The notes under the pieces: model-generated
Seen by the model: only the letters and a program-made list of their open reading frames with translations
Databases searched by the model: none
Told to the model about the DNA's origin: nothing
Origin: Tubulanus polymorphus
Taxonomy: Eukaryota; Nemertea; Palaeonemertea; Tubulaniformes; Tubulanidae
Direction of reading: 5' to 3'
Assembly (NCBI RefSeq): GCF_964204645.1
Contig: NC_134029.1
Span: 2,365,001 to 2,429,000, forward strand
Length of the DNA: 64,000 nucleotides
Translations under genes and position numbers: made by a program
Part shown: piece after piece, positions 40,101-51,958 of the stretch
Position numbering within the stretch: the stretch's first letter is position 1
Layout: the number at the start of each line of letters is the position of its first letter

Positions 40101-41133
40101 CTAAGACGTCACGTTGAATCGTCATTTTCTCCTGTAGTTATTGTAGACTATTGACGAAAAATCGATGTCTCTATCGTCCAATAACATAGGGCTATAATCT
40201 GTTTGTGTCGTTGATCTATTCTTGCTTGAAATTCGTTGACAATGCGCGTTTTTTCATCGATCAGCAGCGAGAAGCCTGAGACGTATGATATCTATTACTG
40301 CGCTCTGTGGACGGAGAAAAGATGACACAAATTCGCGTTTCTTCGCGATTATAATCGATCAATTAACAACAACAGCCATCAGCGCAAAATGTCTCCTTCT
40401 TTCATCAGTTTTTTTCTGCTAGTTTCATAGATTATAGATCTCTCAGTTCGCAGCCGATATTCAATACAAAATATAATATCTCTCGAGTTCTATGCATCGA
40501 CTCAGATTTCCCTCTCTCTTTCCCCTCCCTCTGCCTATAACCGGCAAGTTCTACTTTAAAAAGGTGAAATTAGTTAAAAGCCGAAATAAAGCTGTTGTCT
40601 AATTATCATTTTTCCGAGGTTGCTGTTTACACGAGATCGTTCTCTTGAGGGGCATGAAATCGTGTTAGCTTTCATACATAAACATCGGAAACGTGGGTCT
40701 CCTCGGACTTGTCGTGTCTAGCGATATCATTAGATTACTTTGATACGGTGGAGGTTTTCGAGCGCCGCTCTGCGAGCTGAATACGGCTTCCAACATAACC
40801 AGATTGGTCATTTATAGAATGTTTTATACAGATTGTTCTGCAATGCGCTGCGTGCTGTCGCTCCTTAATACCCGCAGTGGAGCTGGTCATTTTCACTAGA
40901 CACGAAACCTTTCCCATGATAAATTACTGGAATGAAACTGTAATCTGCTCGTGTTTTCTACTGATGTATCCATTGAGCCCGAGGAAATAACCGATAACAA
41001 ACTGCGACCTCTTCCTCCATCCTCACGCGATCAGACAACAAGGGAGATGCAGAGCAGAGGCAGAGAAAGAGGAGCGAGGGAAAGAAGGGAGAGGGAGAGA
41101 GCATCGGAGATAGGGAGATCGAAAGGGTAAGAC
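37110..41133. other. No gene seen
   Basis: Contains an 11-bp inverted repeat, TTTGCCAGTTT (39086-39096) and AAACTGGCAAA (39136-39146). Also AGTTAGAATCAGTTCATTTC (40003-40022), shared exactly with 55190-55209. Confidence 0.5.
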
Positions 41134-41527
41134 TAAGAGAGAGAGAGAGAGGAGCAGAGAGAGAGGAGCAGGGAGGGAGGAGCAGAGAGGGAGGAGCAGG
41201 GAGAGAGGGAGAGGGAGAGGGAGAGGGAGAGGGAGAGGGAGAGGGAGAGGGAGAGGGAGAGGGAGAGGGAGAGGGAGAGGGAGAGGGAGAGGGAGAGGGG
41301 AGGGGAGAGGGAGAGGGAGAGGGAGAGGGAGAGGGAGAGGGAGAGAGAGGGAGAGGGAGAGGGAGAGGGAGAGGGAGAGGGGAGAGGGAGAGGGAGAGGG
41401 AGAGGGAGAGGGAGAGGGAGAGGGAGAGGGAGAGGGAGAGGGAGAGGGAGAGGGAGAGGGAGAGGGAGAGGGAGAGGGAGGGAGAGGGAGAGGGAGAGGG
41501 AGAGGGAGAGGGAGAGGGTGAGGGAGA

Positions 41528-41563
<36 letters not shown>

Positions 41564-41570
41564 AGCAGGC
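41134..41570. repeat. Long polypurine tract, GAGGGA hexamer array
   Basis: About 435 bp are almost purely G and A on the + strand. The core (about 41205-41535) is a GAGGGA/GGGAGA array with GA-rich edges. The minus strand reads as an artificial Pro-Leu/Pro-Ser frame (41023-41721), which is not a gene. Mirror-symmetric purine tracts can form triplex DNA. Confidence 0.95.
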
Positions 41571-44500
41571 AGAGAGAAGCAGAAGATGGTGTATGTGTAT
41601 GTATGAGATGACAGAACATTTTGCTAAAACCGAAACGATTAATTCTCAGAGCGTCTAAGTGATAAATAACACACGGTATAAACACATCAGTTTGGGATGG
41701 GATGCAGGTAATAGAAATCAATTCTAGACTTGTTAATTCGGCAGTAGATCAAAGGTCAGTATGTTTTCGGCATAGAAAAGTATTCAGGAGTCCATAAAGA
41801 TAATTCTGGATTGGAATCAAGTTGTTGTTGTTGTCGTGTAGAAGAGCTTACTCTTCCGAACTAATCAGGAAGAAGACTTTGGCACAAACTTTCAGGGAAC
41901 AAATTTCAAAAGAACCATCTCTTCAGATGTGTGTTCTGACGGTTGAGAGATTTTACACTCGCTTTCTTGTCGCCGGTCACTCGTTTCAGCTTCGCTCGAC
42001 TTCCTAAAAGAAAGACAAATTTCATTAGAAAGCGGCTGTAGCTCATGTTCTGCGTCGATAAGAAGTTAGATTATTCTCTTCGAATACATTGTTCCAGGTT
42101 TCAATTTAGCGAGCGTGTGTTAGTGCACCGCTCCGCTGACGTGTCTGATAGCGAGCTATAAGCTTGATCTGGCTTTGTCACTCGGTTCAATTTAGCGCGT
42201 CGTAATTGAACCTGCAACGATGCTTTTCATCATTAAATTCAATTCTTTAAATACTCGACATTCTCTGAGTAAGACGTTTGTTGTAATTATTTCGGTGCTG
42301 TCGTCGTCGTCTATTTTTTAAAAGTCTCGGTTGATTTCTGAACGCGTTGTTAACAGCTCGTATAGTATAGAGTTGTTGTATTTCGCCGAAAGGCTTTCTT
42401 CCAATCAACACGAGGAGGGACTTTGATCCCCAACCCCGAGCTGAGTGCGTTGACATTTTCAGCACTGTTTCTTTTCTTGAACTGTTTTTTTGTCTTCCTA
42501 GTGTGTTGAGGGTAAATGCGTAAATGCGACCTGGTCGGTGTGAACGAGTCGTGGCTATTAGTGCAGTTTTTAGTAAGCATACACCGGTCATCTGCTGGTG
42601 TTCATCCATTAGAGATAGACGTTTGGTAACACGATGTTAAGATTACTAATGCGTCTATTTCCAAGTGGCCTTCATCATCCACTGAACTCTCAGACATATG
42701 GTTAATCCCCAGCTACAGACAGAATGGGATGATGACAATATACCGTAATATGCTGAAAGCGAAAAATCGATGTATTTGGTCTTTTCATACACGGAGGTTT
42801 TATGCGGTGCTGGAGAGGGAAATATTTTGCACTCATCAAAGGCTCGATTCGGATGTCGAAGGCTTTGTTCGTACATGCGCATGGTTATAAGACTGGTCGT
42901 GTATGGGGAAATCAGTCCAAAATAGATCTAGAGAAGAGCCTCAAAAAATATCGAAATAGTTCATGTCATTGCTTTATACGTCACTAGAATTTCAGTGAAA
43001 TAACTCGGGATTAACAACAGGTTTCCTCAGTTATAAATGACAGTTCAACTTGGTTAACTCGGATAAAGCCTCGTTTTTGACAGATATGTCTCCAGGACCC
43101 ATCGCGTTACTGTAACTATAGGTGATCACCGGTGAGTGATGCAACTGCGGAGGTTTTTTATGCAGATTATTTGACCGTCGTTATTCATTACTGACAATCT
43201 TAATGAACCTAGTGTTAGCTGATCCATGCCGCTGAAATTGCTTCGGTAAATTAATTGACTCAATACGACATTGCCGTCGTGTATATGTCTATACTTTTAG
43301 GAATGACGAAGTTGTTGGAATAGATGCCTCACGCATTGCTGCACAAATCCTGCATCCTCCAAACCGATCAGACCCGTGTGGGAATAGGACCAATAATAAA
43401 CAAAAGGATGTTTTTGAATTGTCAGCCGCGGAGAATGAGGTCATGACGTTATAAGCGTCTCGCGGTCGTTTAATACGAATCGAGTTCAAATTGATGGAGT
43501 CATCTCATTTCGGAAAGATCTGAAGCGCGACTTCGGGTCGTTATTAATCAATTGATGAATTTTATCATGCGATCTTTGTTCGACGACATTTATCAGGGGA
43601 TCTGTGGATCTGGCCCGTAAATTGTGAACACCAATATGAGCAAATCACCGCTGTACTGAGAAACAGATAATCGACTGAGGAGGCTACGACGTAGTCTCTG
43701 AGAGACAAAACGACGTACAGCCAGATTTAAAAAAAACATAGATCACAGTCAGTCCAGCTACCTCCGAATTTGGTTGTTTTAACTAAAAAAAAAATGTGTG
43801 AATTCGGCCAACCATCCAGCTATTATCTGTAACTGCGATTTCCCCAATTTCCAATTTCAAAATTAAAATGCATATGTTTCGTTTCCGGCAAATACAATAC
43901 TGTAAGGGACACCAAATCAAATCCAACTCTAAAAAGGAGGGATATTCATCCTCGACATTGAACATATCTCCCAGATAGCCGGTTCTCTGATGATGGTCCA
44001 ATGTTTCGATGATATTCTTGCTATGTTTCTGACCAGCACTTAAGACTCGAGGAGAATTGACTCACTTAGCGCTGCTTGTAACAACAAAGTCAGCGATTAA
44101 TCCGAAAGACATCTTCGATACTTTTTACCGGTCACTCTACATGAAAACGCTCTTCTCTCCGTCGTGCCCATTTCCATATCATCACCTTTATATTCACTTT
44201 TATGCGTGTTATTTCTGGCTTCGGAAACATATTTTCGAAAAAAATCAGTCGATTCGGACATATCTTTCCCGGACTGCTCCAACCGCGCTGGGGAAACGGG
44301 GCATGTGGATAATGTGTTTCCAGCATTGATCTCAGATTCATTTTCGATATGGGTCACTTCGTGGATGTGACGTCATGTGGAGCAAACTCGGTCGTTTGAA
44401 TTATTGGCGGATATTTAAAATGCTTTAGTTTCTATTCGACTGAATTCAAACAGTAAAACAAATCTTACTTGTGCCAAAAAAGGCTAGAATGTTATACATA

Positions 44501-47319
44501 TTGATTTTAAGGATTCAGAAAGTCTTTCATTGTTTCGTGCGCAAAGGAATCAACTAGTTTACAGTTAGTTCGTGGCTGCATGAGGATATCGGCCATTTTG
44601 TGAATTCTAATAATTTCCTGAATGAGTTTGTAAACTTTCATCTTACTTGTTAACGACTTATGGTTGTCGGAGGTATAAGTTTCTTAATAAACCGAAATGA
44701 TGGTAATATTGATAATGATAGCTATGATGATAAATAACAATGTCTGATATTTCATCTGTGTGGTCGGTGACTGTGTGTTAGTCGCTCTGTATTCATCGCA
44801 ATTATGATCAATTTCACGGCGAATGCACGCGTTACACTCGATTTACTGAGACGACATATAATTGTACCGTCTGTCCTTGTGTCTGTCGATGCATCGACGG
44901 TCGGTATTGAAGCTGATTGACACACGGGCTGCTGCTGCTGCTGCTGCTGCTCCTGCTGCTGTTCTCATCTTCACCGTTTCATGTTCAATTTATGACCATC
45001 GATTTCGCTCAGTCGATCTTACGATGAATTTTGATTGAATTAATTTCAGACCAGGTCCCACCCGACTGTCGAATCTCTTAATCACTTCTCGCTAAAATGA
45101 AATACCTGTCACCTTAAATTCATAAATCCTGATACATTATCTCAACTCTGAGCTTATTAACAAAATAGTGTGTCATGTGAGAAGCGAGGGGTATCAAAAC
45201 CAGTTCTTATCCCTGGACGCAGTTTTACAGTAATGTGACTCAATTCCCGCCTTAGATTACGACAGATCCCGAGTTAGATTAAATCATTGAACCAAAATAA
45301 ACTCAAGCTGGTCTTATCTATATGCGTTCATTGTACAAATGTCTTGTATTCCTAGTTCACCATACCGGGTTAACACACGAGTATGACCATCGCTATTTCT
45401 ACGTCATTTGACTTGATTTAGCGCGTTGTAACCAGATACCGTGATATTTGATGCCGATGTTTCCACAACTGACCACAACGACAAACGCAGTATCAATTGT
45501 TACATATTGTTACATAAGTTCATCATCGACGATTCGATTCTATTTTGCCTGACTGATCTCTCGGCAATGAATGATTCATTGACTGACACGCCCAGGGATA
45601 CTGGACTCCCTGCACTTCCGAGGCTGATTAAAACGAACTAAGTATCCAAGATTTGTCTTGTTAAGTCAACCGCTTCATCAGCGCCTCAGCTAAGCCTCGA
45701 GGTCTGTGTATTTCTCATGCGCAGAACACGCGATTTATCTTGTAAAATTAGACGGATAAAGAAGTGGACAGTCGCGCTCGGTACTTCTCGTTAACCCTAT
45801 TAGGTCAATGAACTCATTCTGTGAGAGAGATTAATGCTGTCTCTTTTTTTCGGATTTATCGACCGAAAATGTGGGGTCTATCGAACAGCTGGTGTTTTTC
45901 ATCCGCCATATTGGCGAATATACGATGAAATGATAAAGGCGAGGAAGGTTTATTCTTTTCAGCGTCTTAAAGGCGCGATCAATGGCACTTTGTGGCGATG
46001 ATGTATGACCACGAAACAGTGATCGCCTATAGAGTCCGGGGTCAATTCAAGGCCCCTTAGCTTTTGCAGATCCACATAAAAATTTTAAGCCCCGATGCAA
46101 ACCTTAACTCCATGAGTGCAATGTGTCCCCATCCTTCCTCCCCCCCCCCCCCCCCGAGGCACACGTCCTAAAACAGAGAGGGGTCCTGGACAATAAGCCG
46201 TACATCGAGAGACATCTGCGATTTTCAATCAGCAATAATTTCAGGGTCTTCCTATTGATAATTGAGTGATCTTTCGTTTGATGTTGGTCGGCGGTAATTG
46301 CCGGCTTCGTCGCGAAGTTTCGATAACAACGTTAAGGTGAAAGGGCAGGTGAATTCGGCAAGATTGTTCAAACATCACAACAGCAGCAAATCGACTATCC
46401 GAGTGATTTGTTCAGTCGAATAGATCGTGTTGCGCTTTGTGAGATGACGATCAATGCCTAACTCAATATTAGCTTCGGGCGAACGCTAAATCAGGGGTTT
46501 GGCGAACAGACTGGACTGTGACTGTCCGCCGCCGCGACGCGCACGCATGCATTGTACTGGTGTCTACGATCGATTGAAACTGGTGCGCATTTATCCTCGA
46601 GGGCATTTCTTCTGCTCTTCTTATTCGAAAATGAATCACGTACGCACCAGAACAAATATCTTCACACGAAACCAAATATGCCGGATAAAATTGAATTTCG
46701 GTCTCTAGGCGGAAAACAATGCCATTTCCCGTTTACTTAGTAGTAACGCGAACGAGTCGTTTTTCGCAATTCTAGCGATGTTCAAAATAAACATTAGTTA
46801 CAGCTGAACTGTTAATTCGAGCTAAGTGCTGACTCAATTAGGGGCCTTTACATATACGTGTCTCCAGTTCGAGAAATCTCGAAGCTTTCTAGAATAGAAA
46901 ACTAACCCATTACAGACGAACTGCTCACACTTTCGGCTACTAATGGCCGCATATGGGGATTCTTCCGTCAAATAACAAAATGGTGAACGTTTGACCCGCG
47001 GTTTGAAACAAATGATACTGAAACATCGAGCTTTTAACGTCATTTATTAACGAGGAATCTGCATCCGAAAGCGAACGAGAAAAGTCTCTCATCTGCTGGA
47101 ACCTCAGTTCCACGGTTTAAACTTTACTCAGAGTCAACTCCTTGAAAATGAACTGGATTGTATCTGTTACTCGTGCAACTGGATCGAGTGTCTCCGCGTT
47201 AGCGTCGCTTGTAGAGACAGACTATATAAAGTTATTAGAACTTATCCGTTGATATCTTGATAGAAGGACTGTGTATTTACTCGTTAGAGTTCATGAAACA
47301 AGACGAATCAGTCAGACTG
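41571..47319. other. No gene seen
   Basis: Holds the 44.9 kb CTG run, one TGACGTCA (44368-44375) and a poly-C run (about 46140-46156). The 120-codon minus frame at 42247-42609 is Arg/Asn-rich with no motif. Confidence 0.5.
44929..44962 (+). repeat. CTG trinucleotide repeat
   Basis: Seven CTG units, one CTC, then further CTG units. Confidence 0.9.
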
Positions 47320-47556
<237 letters not shown>

Positions 47557-48120
47557 CTGACCTTTTACGATCTATTTCACTGCATAATGCAAGTTATACC
47601 TTTTCGGATTTGAATTATTGAAATGTCGTGTGGGTCGTGTCTCGATATCACAACAACCCTTACTATTCGATCGGATATCTTAAATATTCAACGGTGAACG
47701 TCGCGGGCATTCTCAACAATTCCGTTTAATTTCCATCCTAATACGCTTTCTACCGAACCGGGGTTGATTTTCAATAAATCAATTATCCGGTAAACCGTGC
47801 CTTTCAGCTATTAATGCGTCGGTCCACTATAAGATGACGTTGTTACATAGCTATCAAGTTGATTAAACGAATGAAATATTTACTTCACATTTCACCTACC
47901 CAACCTTTCTCATTCTCTAACTATAAAGCATAGTACATTACAGTTTAACAGCTACTGTTCCACGGCGTTTTTTAAACGTATCTATTATTCTTATAAATAA
48001 TGATTTCTCAATTTCTGAGGGTCATCCTCATTGTAACCAATTACTCTAGTTAATAGATATAGGTGAGTGAATGCGGGTCTGTATTCGAGATTGAAGAAAA
48101 TCCCACAATTAGACAGAATA

Positions 48121-48160
48121 GCTGGTGACGTTTCGACTCGATTTCAAATTTTCAGACTAA
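48121..48160 (-). repeat. Hammerhead-like dispersed repeat, copy C
   Basis: The minus-strand reading of 48126-48156 gives CTGAAAATTTGAAATCG then AGTCGAAACGTC. The AGTC-GAAACGTC part equals the copy A/B 3' core (with GAAAC intact), but the middle is five bases shorter. Minus-strand downstream text (TATTCTGTCTAATTGTGGGA) resembles the flank of copy A. Confidence 0.45.
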
Positions 48161-48217
48161 GTTTTGTAAATGGCTGAAAATACCACACGGATGTGTTCTT
48201 ATTGTACTCATACTATT

Positions 48218-48260
48218 GTTGCTGCTGCTGCGGCGGCAGCTACTGCTGCTGCTGCTGCTG
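48218..48260 (+). repeat. Interrupted CTG repeat
   Basis: CTG units flank a CGGCGGCAGCTA interruption. It lies between hammerhead-like copy C and the 48.5 kb MITE. Confidence 0.85.
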
Positions 48261-48490
48261 ATCAATTTCCAGCTTCTCAAGTTTAATGATGATGCATTTG
48301 TTATTTTCCGATACGAAGGTAATAAGAAATTGGGTGTGGACGTAAAATTTCTATTGCTTCTAATCCCGAAATCACAAACCAAGCGCACAGCATACATCAA
48401 CAAGATCGCTTTAGGGCTGATAGAAAAAATATACCACTTTCATCGTCATTTTCGACTTATTTTGTGAGTTGTTCGTTACCAAAATCTTAT

Positions 48491-48602
48491 CAGGGCCCAT
48501 TGCACGAGTCTAAGACCATCTTAATTCTATCGCCAATCAAGACTATTAAGTCTTAAGATGTATGACCACTTATGGATCTCAGTCACTGTAACACGGGCCC
48601 AT
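48491..48602. mobile_element. MITE-like fold-back element with GGGCCC ends
   Basis: AGGGCCCATTGCACG at the left (GGGCCC 48493-48498) and a related inverted sequence at the right (GGGCCC 48595-48600) form imperfect ends. Inside are CATCTTAA (48517-48524)/TTAAGATG (48553-48560) and the hairpin AAGACTATTAAGTCTT (48539-48554). The whole 110 bp can fold back on itself, as small non-autonomous DNA transposons do. The target duplication is unclear. Confidence 0.55.
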
Positions 48603-49178
48603 AGGTCCTGAATACTGAAACAACAACAGAACAACTGAAGCAACGAATTTTTCCGATACCGGATAGAATTTGGTGGAAGGTAAAATGTGAGTAAATTTAA
48701 TCACATCATTAGAACTAATGACTGCGACTCTCTGTTAGTCTACTCGATAGCGTGCACGCGTGTAGGCTACCAATCGTTTTCAAGAGGTTTTCTCTCTTCA
48801 AGTCGCTCGGCGCTGTCGGTACTTCAATACCTCTCTTCGGTGCGTTGCATCTTCGCCAGTTAATTACTCTAGTTTTCTACTCTAGGTGACTGAATCCTTA
48901 TCATCCCCGGTATTTGTCTGTCTCGTCGTACGTACACAGAGAGTACCTCTCATTACTGGTTCCTCTCAGGTAAAATCGTAAAGAGTATCTCTTCTTCTTT
49001 AACGTGGCTTCTATCGCCGTTCGTTTCATGCATAATAACTAGAGAAATTACGTCCAATGTCCTTCTCTACTTCTCGACAGGAAATTATCTAATGCGTCGC
49101 GTACAATTTCCTCAATGAATGAATACATGAATGAATCGTGTCCTCTCTTAGAACCAACACGTTAACGTCGTTGTCCGC

Positions 49179-49226
49179 AGCTGCTGCTGTCGCTACTGCT
49201 ACTCAATCTGCTGCTGCTGTTGCTGG
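49179..49226 (+). repeat. Interrupted CTG repeat
   Basis: Short CTG runs separated by TCGCTACTG. The overlapping frame 49138-49533 starts in this Ala-rich translation and then turns into low-quality sequence. Confidence 0.8.
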
Positions 49227-49893
49227 TGTAAGACATTTCTTTATTCATCTCTCATTCTTTTTTTCCTTGTTTACGCGTATTGTTTCCGTCTGGTCTCTTG
49301 TCGCTGCGGGGCGTAGTTTTTGTAGTTCAGTTTCCTGCCGGAATGGGTTCTTTATCTCTCATCCCGCTGAGCGCCACTCCGAGGCATCGGGCTTCATTTT
49401 TTTCCTTATAGATGGGGAGAAAGATTGCTGGTCATTCGAATTCTCTGATTTTTACTTCTACACTAAAATAATGAAAGCAATTACTATTTACAGCCTTCAC
49501 TCTCAGATGCCTCGGCATCAGTCGCCGCTTTAAGAAATTATACTGATTGAGTCTACAGTCATCACTCCCGCTACCTCTCACCCTCTCCCCTCCTCCTCTC
49601 CAGACTCAGCGATTTGTAATATTGAGTATCAGTGATATAATGCGTTGTAATACGATATATCGCTTAGTTTTAACCGTAATCACGGTTCACTTCGGATTCG
49701 TCTTGTCATCGATGTGAAGTAGTAACTTCATACCCTCTTAATTACTACTATTCCACTGACGAGTATTCGCACGTATGGTTTAGTTGGTCAATGGTTGCAA
49801 CGTCGTTTCCGCCGCCATATAGCTTGTGTGTGCGCGCCGGTACTACTGATGAAAAACTAAAACCTGGAAATTGTATCGTTTATGACGGACACC

Positions 49894-50010
49894 GTTTAGG
49901 TGCGCGCGTTCAGGTGTGCGTGCTCGGGTGAGCGCATTTAGGTGTGCGTGCTCGGGTGTGCGCGTTCAGGTGTGCGTGCTCGGGTGTGCGCATTCAGGTG
50001 TGCGTGTTCA
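49894..50010. repeat. 28-bp minisatellite, GT/CG alternating
   Basis: About 3.7 units built on TTCAGGTGTGCGTGCTCGGG plus TGTGCGCG. Long purine-pyrimidine alternation (GTGCGCGCG) gives Z-DNA potential. It lies about 2 kb upstream of the protocadherin coding exon. Confidence 0.85.
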
Positions 50011-51711
50011 GAATCACTTCCCAGTCAGCGCTCACATTTTATTCAATTAATGCTATCTGATTCACACAATAAAACAGAACATTCTATACATTTCTGACCG
50101 ATAAAATCGTCCATTCAGAGAGAGAGATAGAGAGAGGCAAAGAGAGAACGTTGCTTTATGCAGCCACGCGCAGTACCGCTGAGGAGTGCTGCCGGTATAA
50201 CCCTGAAAGTTTGATTAAAATGTCACATGAAACCCGGCGATGTCGCTAGAACCAGAAACAGCTCGTGTTTAATTTCGGCTGCTCGAGAAGAGATTGAATT
50301 GTCACGAGTTTAATACATTTCTCGGCCTCCTCCTCCTCATATAGCAAAATCGCCGAAGAAGAATCTTCGCAAAAATCACGACGTGACATTTATAAAGCAA
50401 TGCACTAGGGAAATCTCAGGCCACAATAGAAGCAGCTACTGCAGTGACGGACGCTACTGCGGTGTTTAGAGATGCTCTTCAGATGAACCATCGACTCTAT
50501 TTTCGTTTTAAAGTCTTTCGTTTTCTAAGATATTCAAAAATATCTAGTACCATACGTTATTGTAGGCTGAAGAAAAGGGTTCAAATCAGTAAACATATAT
50601 ACAACAGCTTTCTTGCATCTAGACGCAATGAAATGAAAACCGGTAGCGGCTCCAGCTAGAATAGGGAAGAATGGGATTTGTCAGTATCATTGATGGGCAA
50701 CAATATGTCATTACATAGCGTAAAAAATGATAAGATTTAAACTGATTGTATATACCGTTACTAGATTCAAAACGAAATTTACACCTGACGAGGATCTCTA
50801 GCCGGAGTCAGAGTCGTGTTCTTGATGATTATTAATAAATAGAATCATTTTCAACCATTTGAATTTGTATGACTTGGTTTTCAGCGACGAGCTGTGCAAA
50901 GCGTTTGTGAAATTTCAACGTTATTCGTATCCATATTTTGATCTACGAAGATCTTCGAATCGTTCCCTAGACCGTAAACAACTACAGGGGGAAATTAAAC
51001 CGCTTCTGTTCTCAGTTTTATATCTCCCGTTCGTGCAGTTTAGACAAACAGCACGTTGTTCAAAGTGTTACCGGAAAAATAAGTTTCTGACATTGTTCCT
51101 TAATGCGTCGAAACTGCCGTTAGTGTATACACAGTCTGCACAGAGTTCCCTATTCGCTACTTTTTGTTTGACGATATACATTTACTGAAGTCAACGATGT
51201 AATAAGCGGCATTAAAAGACCATTTGGAGAATTGATTCATCCCCAGAGATTCAAAGAAACATATCACATCTTGATCTGCGCGCGATCAGTTGTCGTTTTC
51301 CCCGAGCGTCGAACTTCGAGTCGTAGCCGAAATTTTATTAGTTTAGTTTCGAATCAGATCTTCTGTGTAAGGCGGAAACAGGATCCAGGGTTATTGGGAG
51401 TATAGTGAGGTAGAATACCGAGAGAGGGAGAGAAAGAGAGATCATTACAAATGTATTAGAGATCAAAATTGAACTTCTAAAAGTTCTCTGTTCTCCTCGT
51501 TGCAACGATGATATATGATAAAATATGATAAACCAACATTGCAACGAAAATGAGTCCGAAAAGTTTCCATGTAGTTTATTTAGACTCTACATCCCAACAG
51601 TCGTGTGGTCTGAGGATATGATATACGAGCTTTTGAAGTTTATTTCCATCTTTCTCCGCTCAAGTCACTAAATCATGCACTATCATTTGTTTTCCCATTG
51701 TCTATTTGCAG

Positions 51712-51958
51712 GTACTAGAACCAGTACAGCGACTGTGGCCACTCGTTGTTACAGCGTGTGAAGTGTCTAGTAGTAAAATGGTCTTCCATTAATCGGACAG
51801 CTCATTTCCAATACTCGAGCTAGCAGACAGCATATTCTACCGGAAACGTCTCCCCACTAAAGGTTGCCAATAGCAGACGAATCTTCAGCAGATATCGGTG
51901 ATTTCTCTGGAGAGACTCACCGTTATAACACACACACACAGACGAAACATCGACAAAA
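51712..51958 (+). promoter_or_regulatory. Probable 5'UTR part of the protocadherin exon, with a short uORF
   Basis: A pyrimidine-rich run ending in TATTTGCAG at 51703-51711 is a plausible 3' splice site, so the coding exon would begin at 51712 and at least one upstream non-coding exon would exist. The leader contains a 4-codon upstream frame (ATG at 51778, Met-Val-Phe-His, TAA ending 51792) and a short CA run just before the start codon. The acceptor is judged by eye; transcription could instead begin inside this exon. Confidence 0.5.

Larger units (their letters stand above)
48603..51711. other. Upstream flank of the protocadherin; no coding exon seen
   Basis: Promoter and 5' non-coding exon(s) are expected here or further upstream, but no TATA box or initiator could be singled out. 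The 109-codon frame at 50859-51188 has no recognisable domain. Includes the 28-bp minisatellite at 49894-50010. Confidence 0.45.

Noticed and set aside
41023-41721. 232-codon Pro/Leu/Ser frame (-)
   Set aside because: Translation of the GAGGGA polypurine array.
42247-42609. 120-codon minus frame
   Set aside because: Arg/Asn-rich without a family signature; open because of local base composition.
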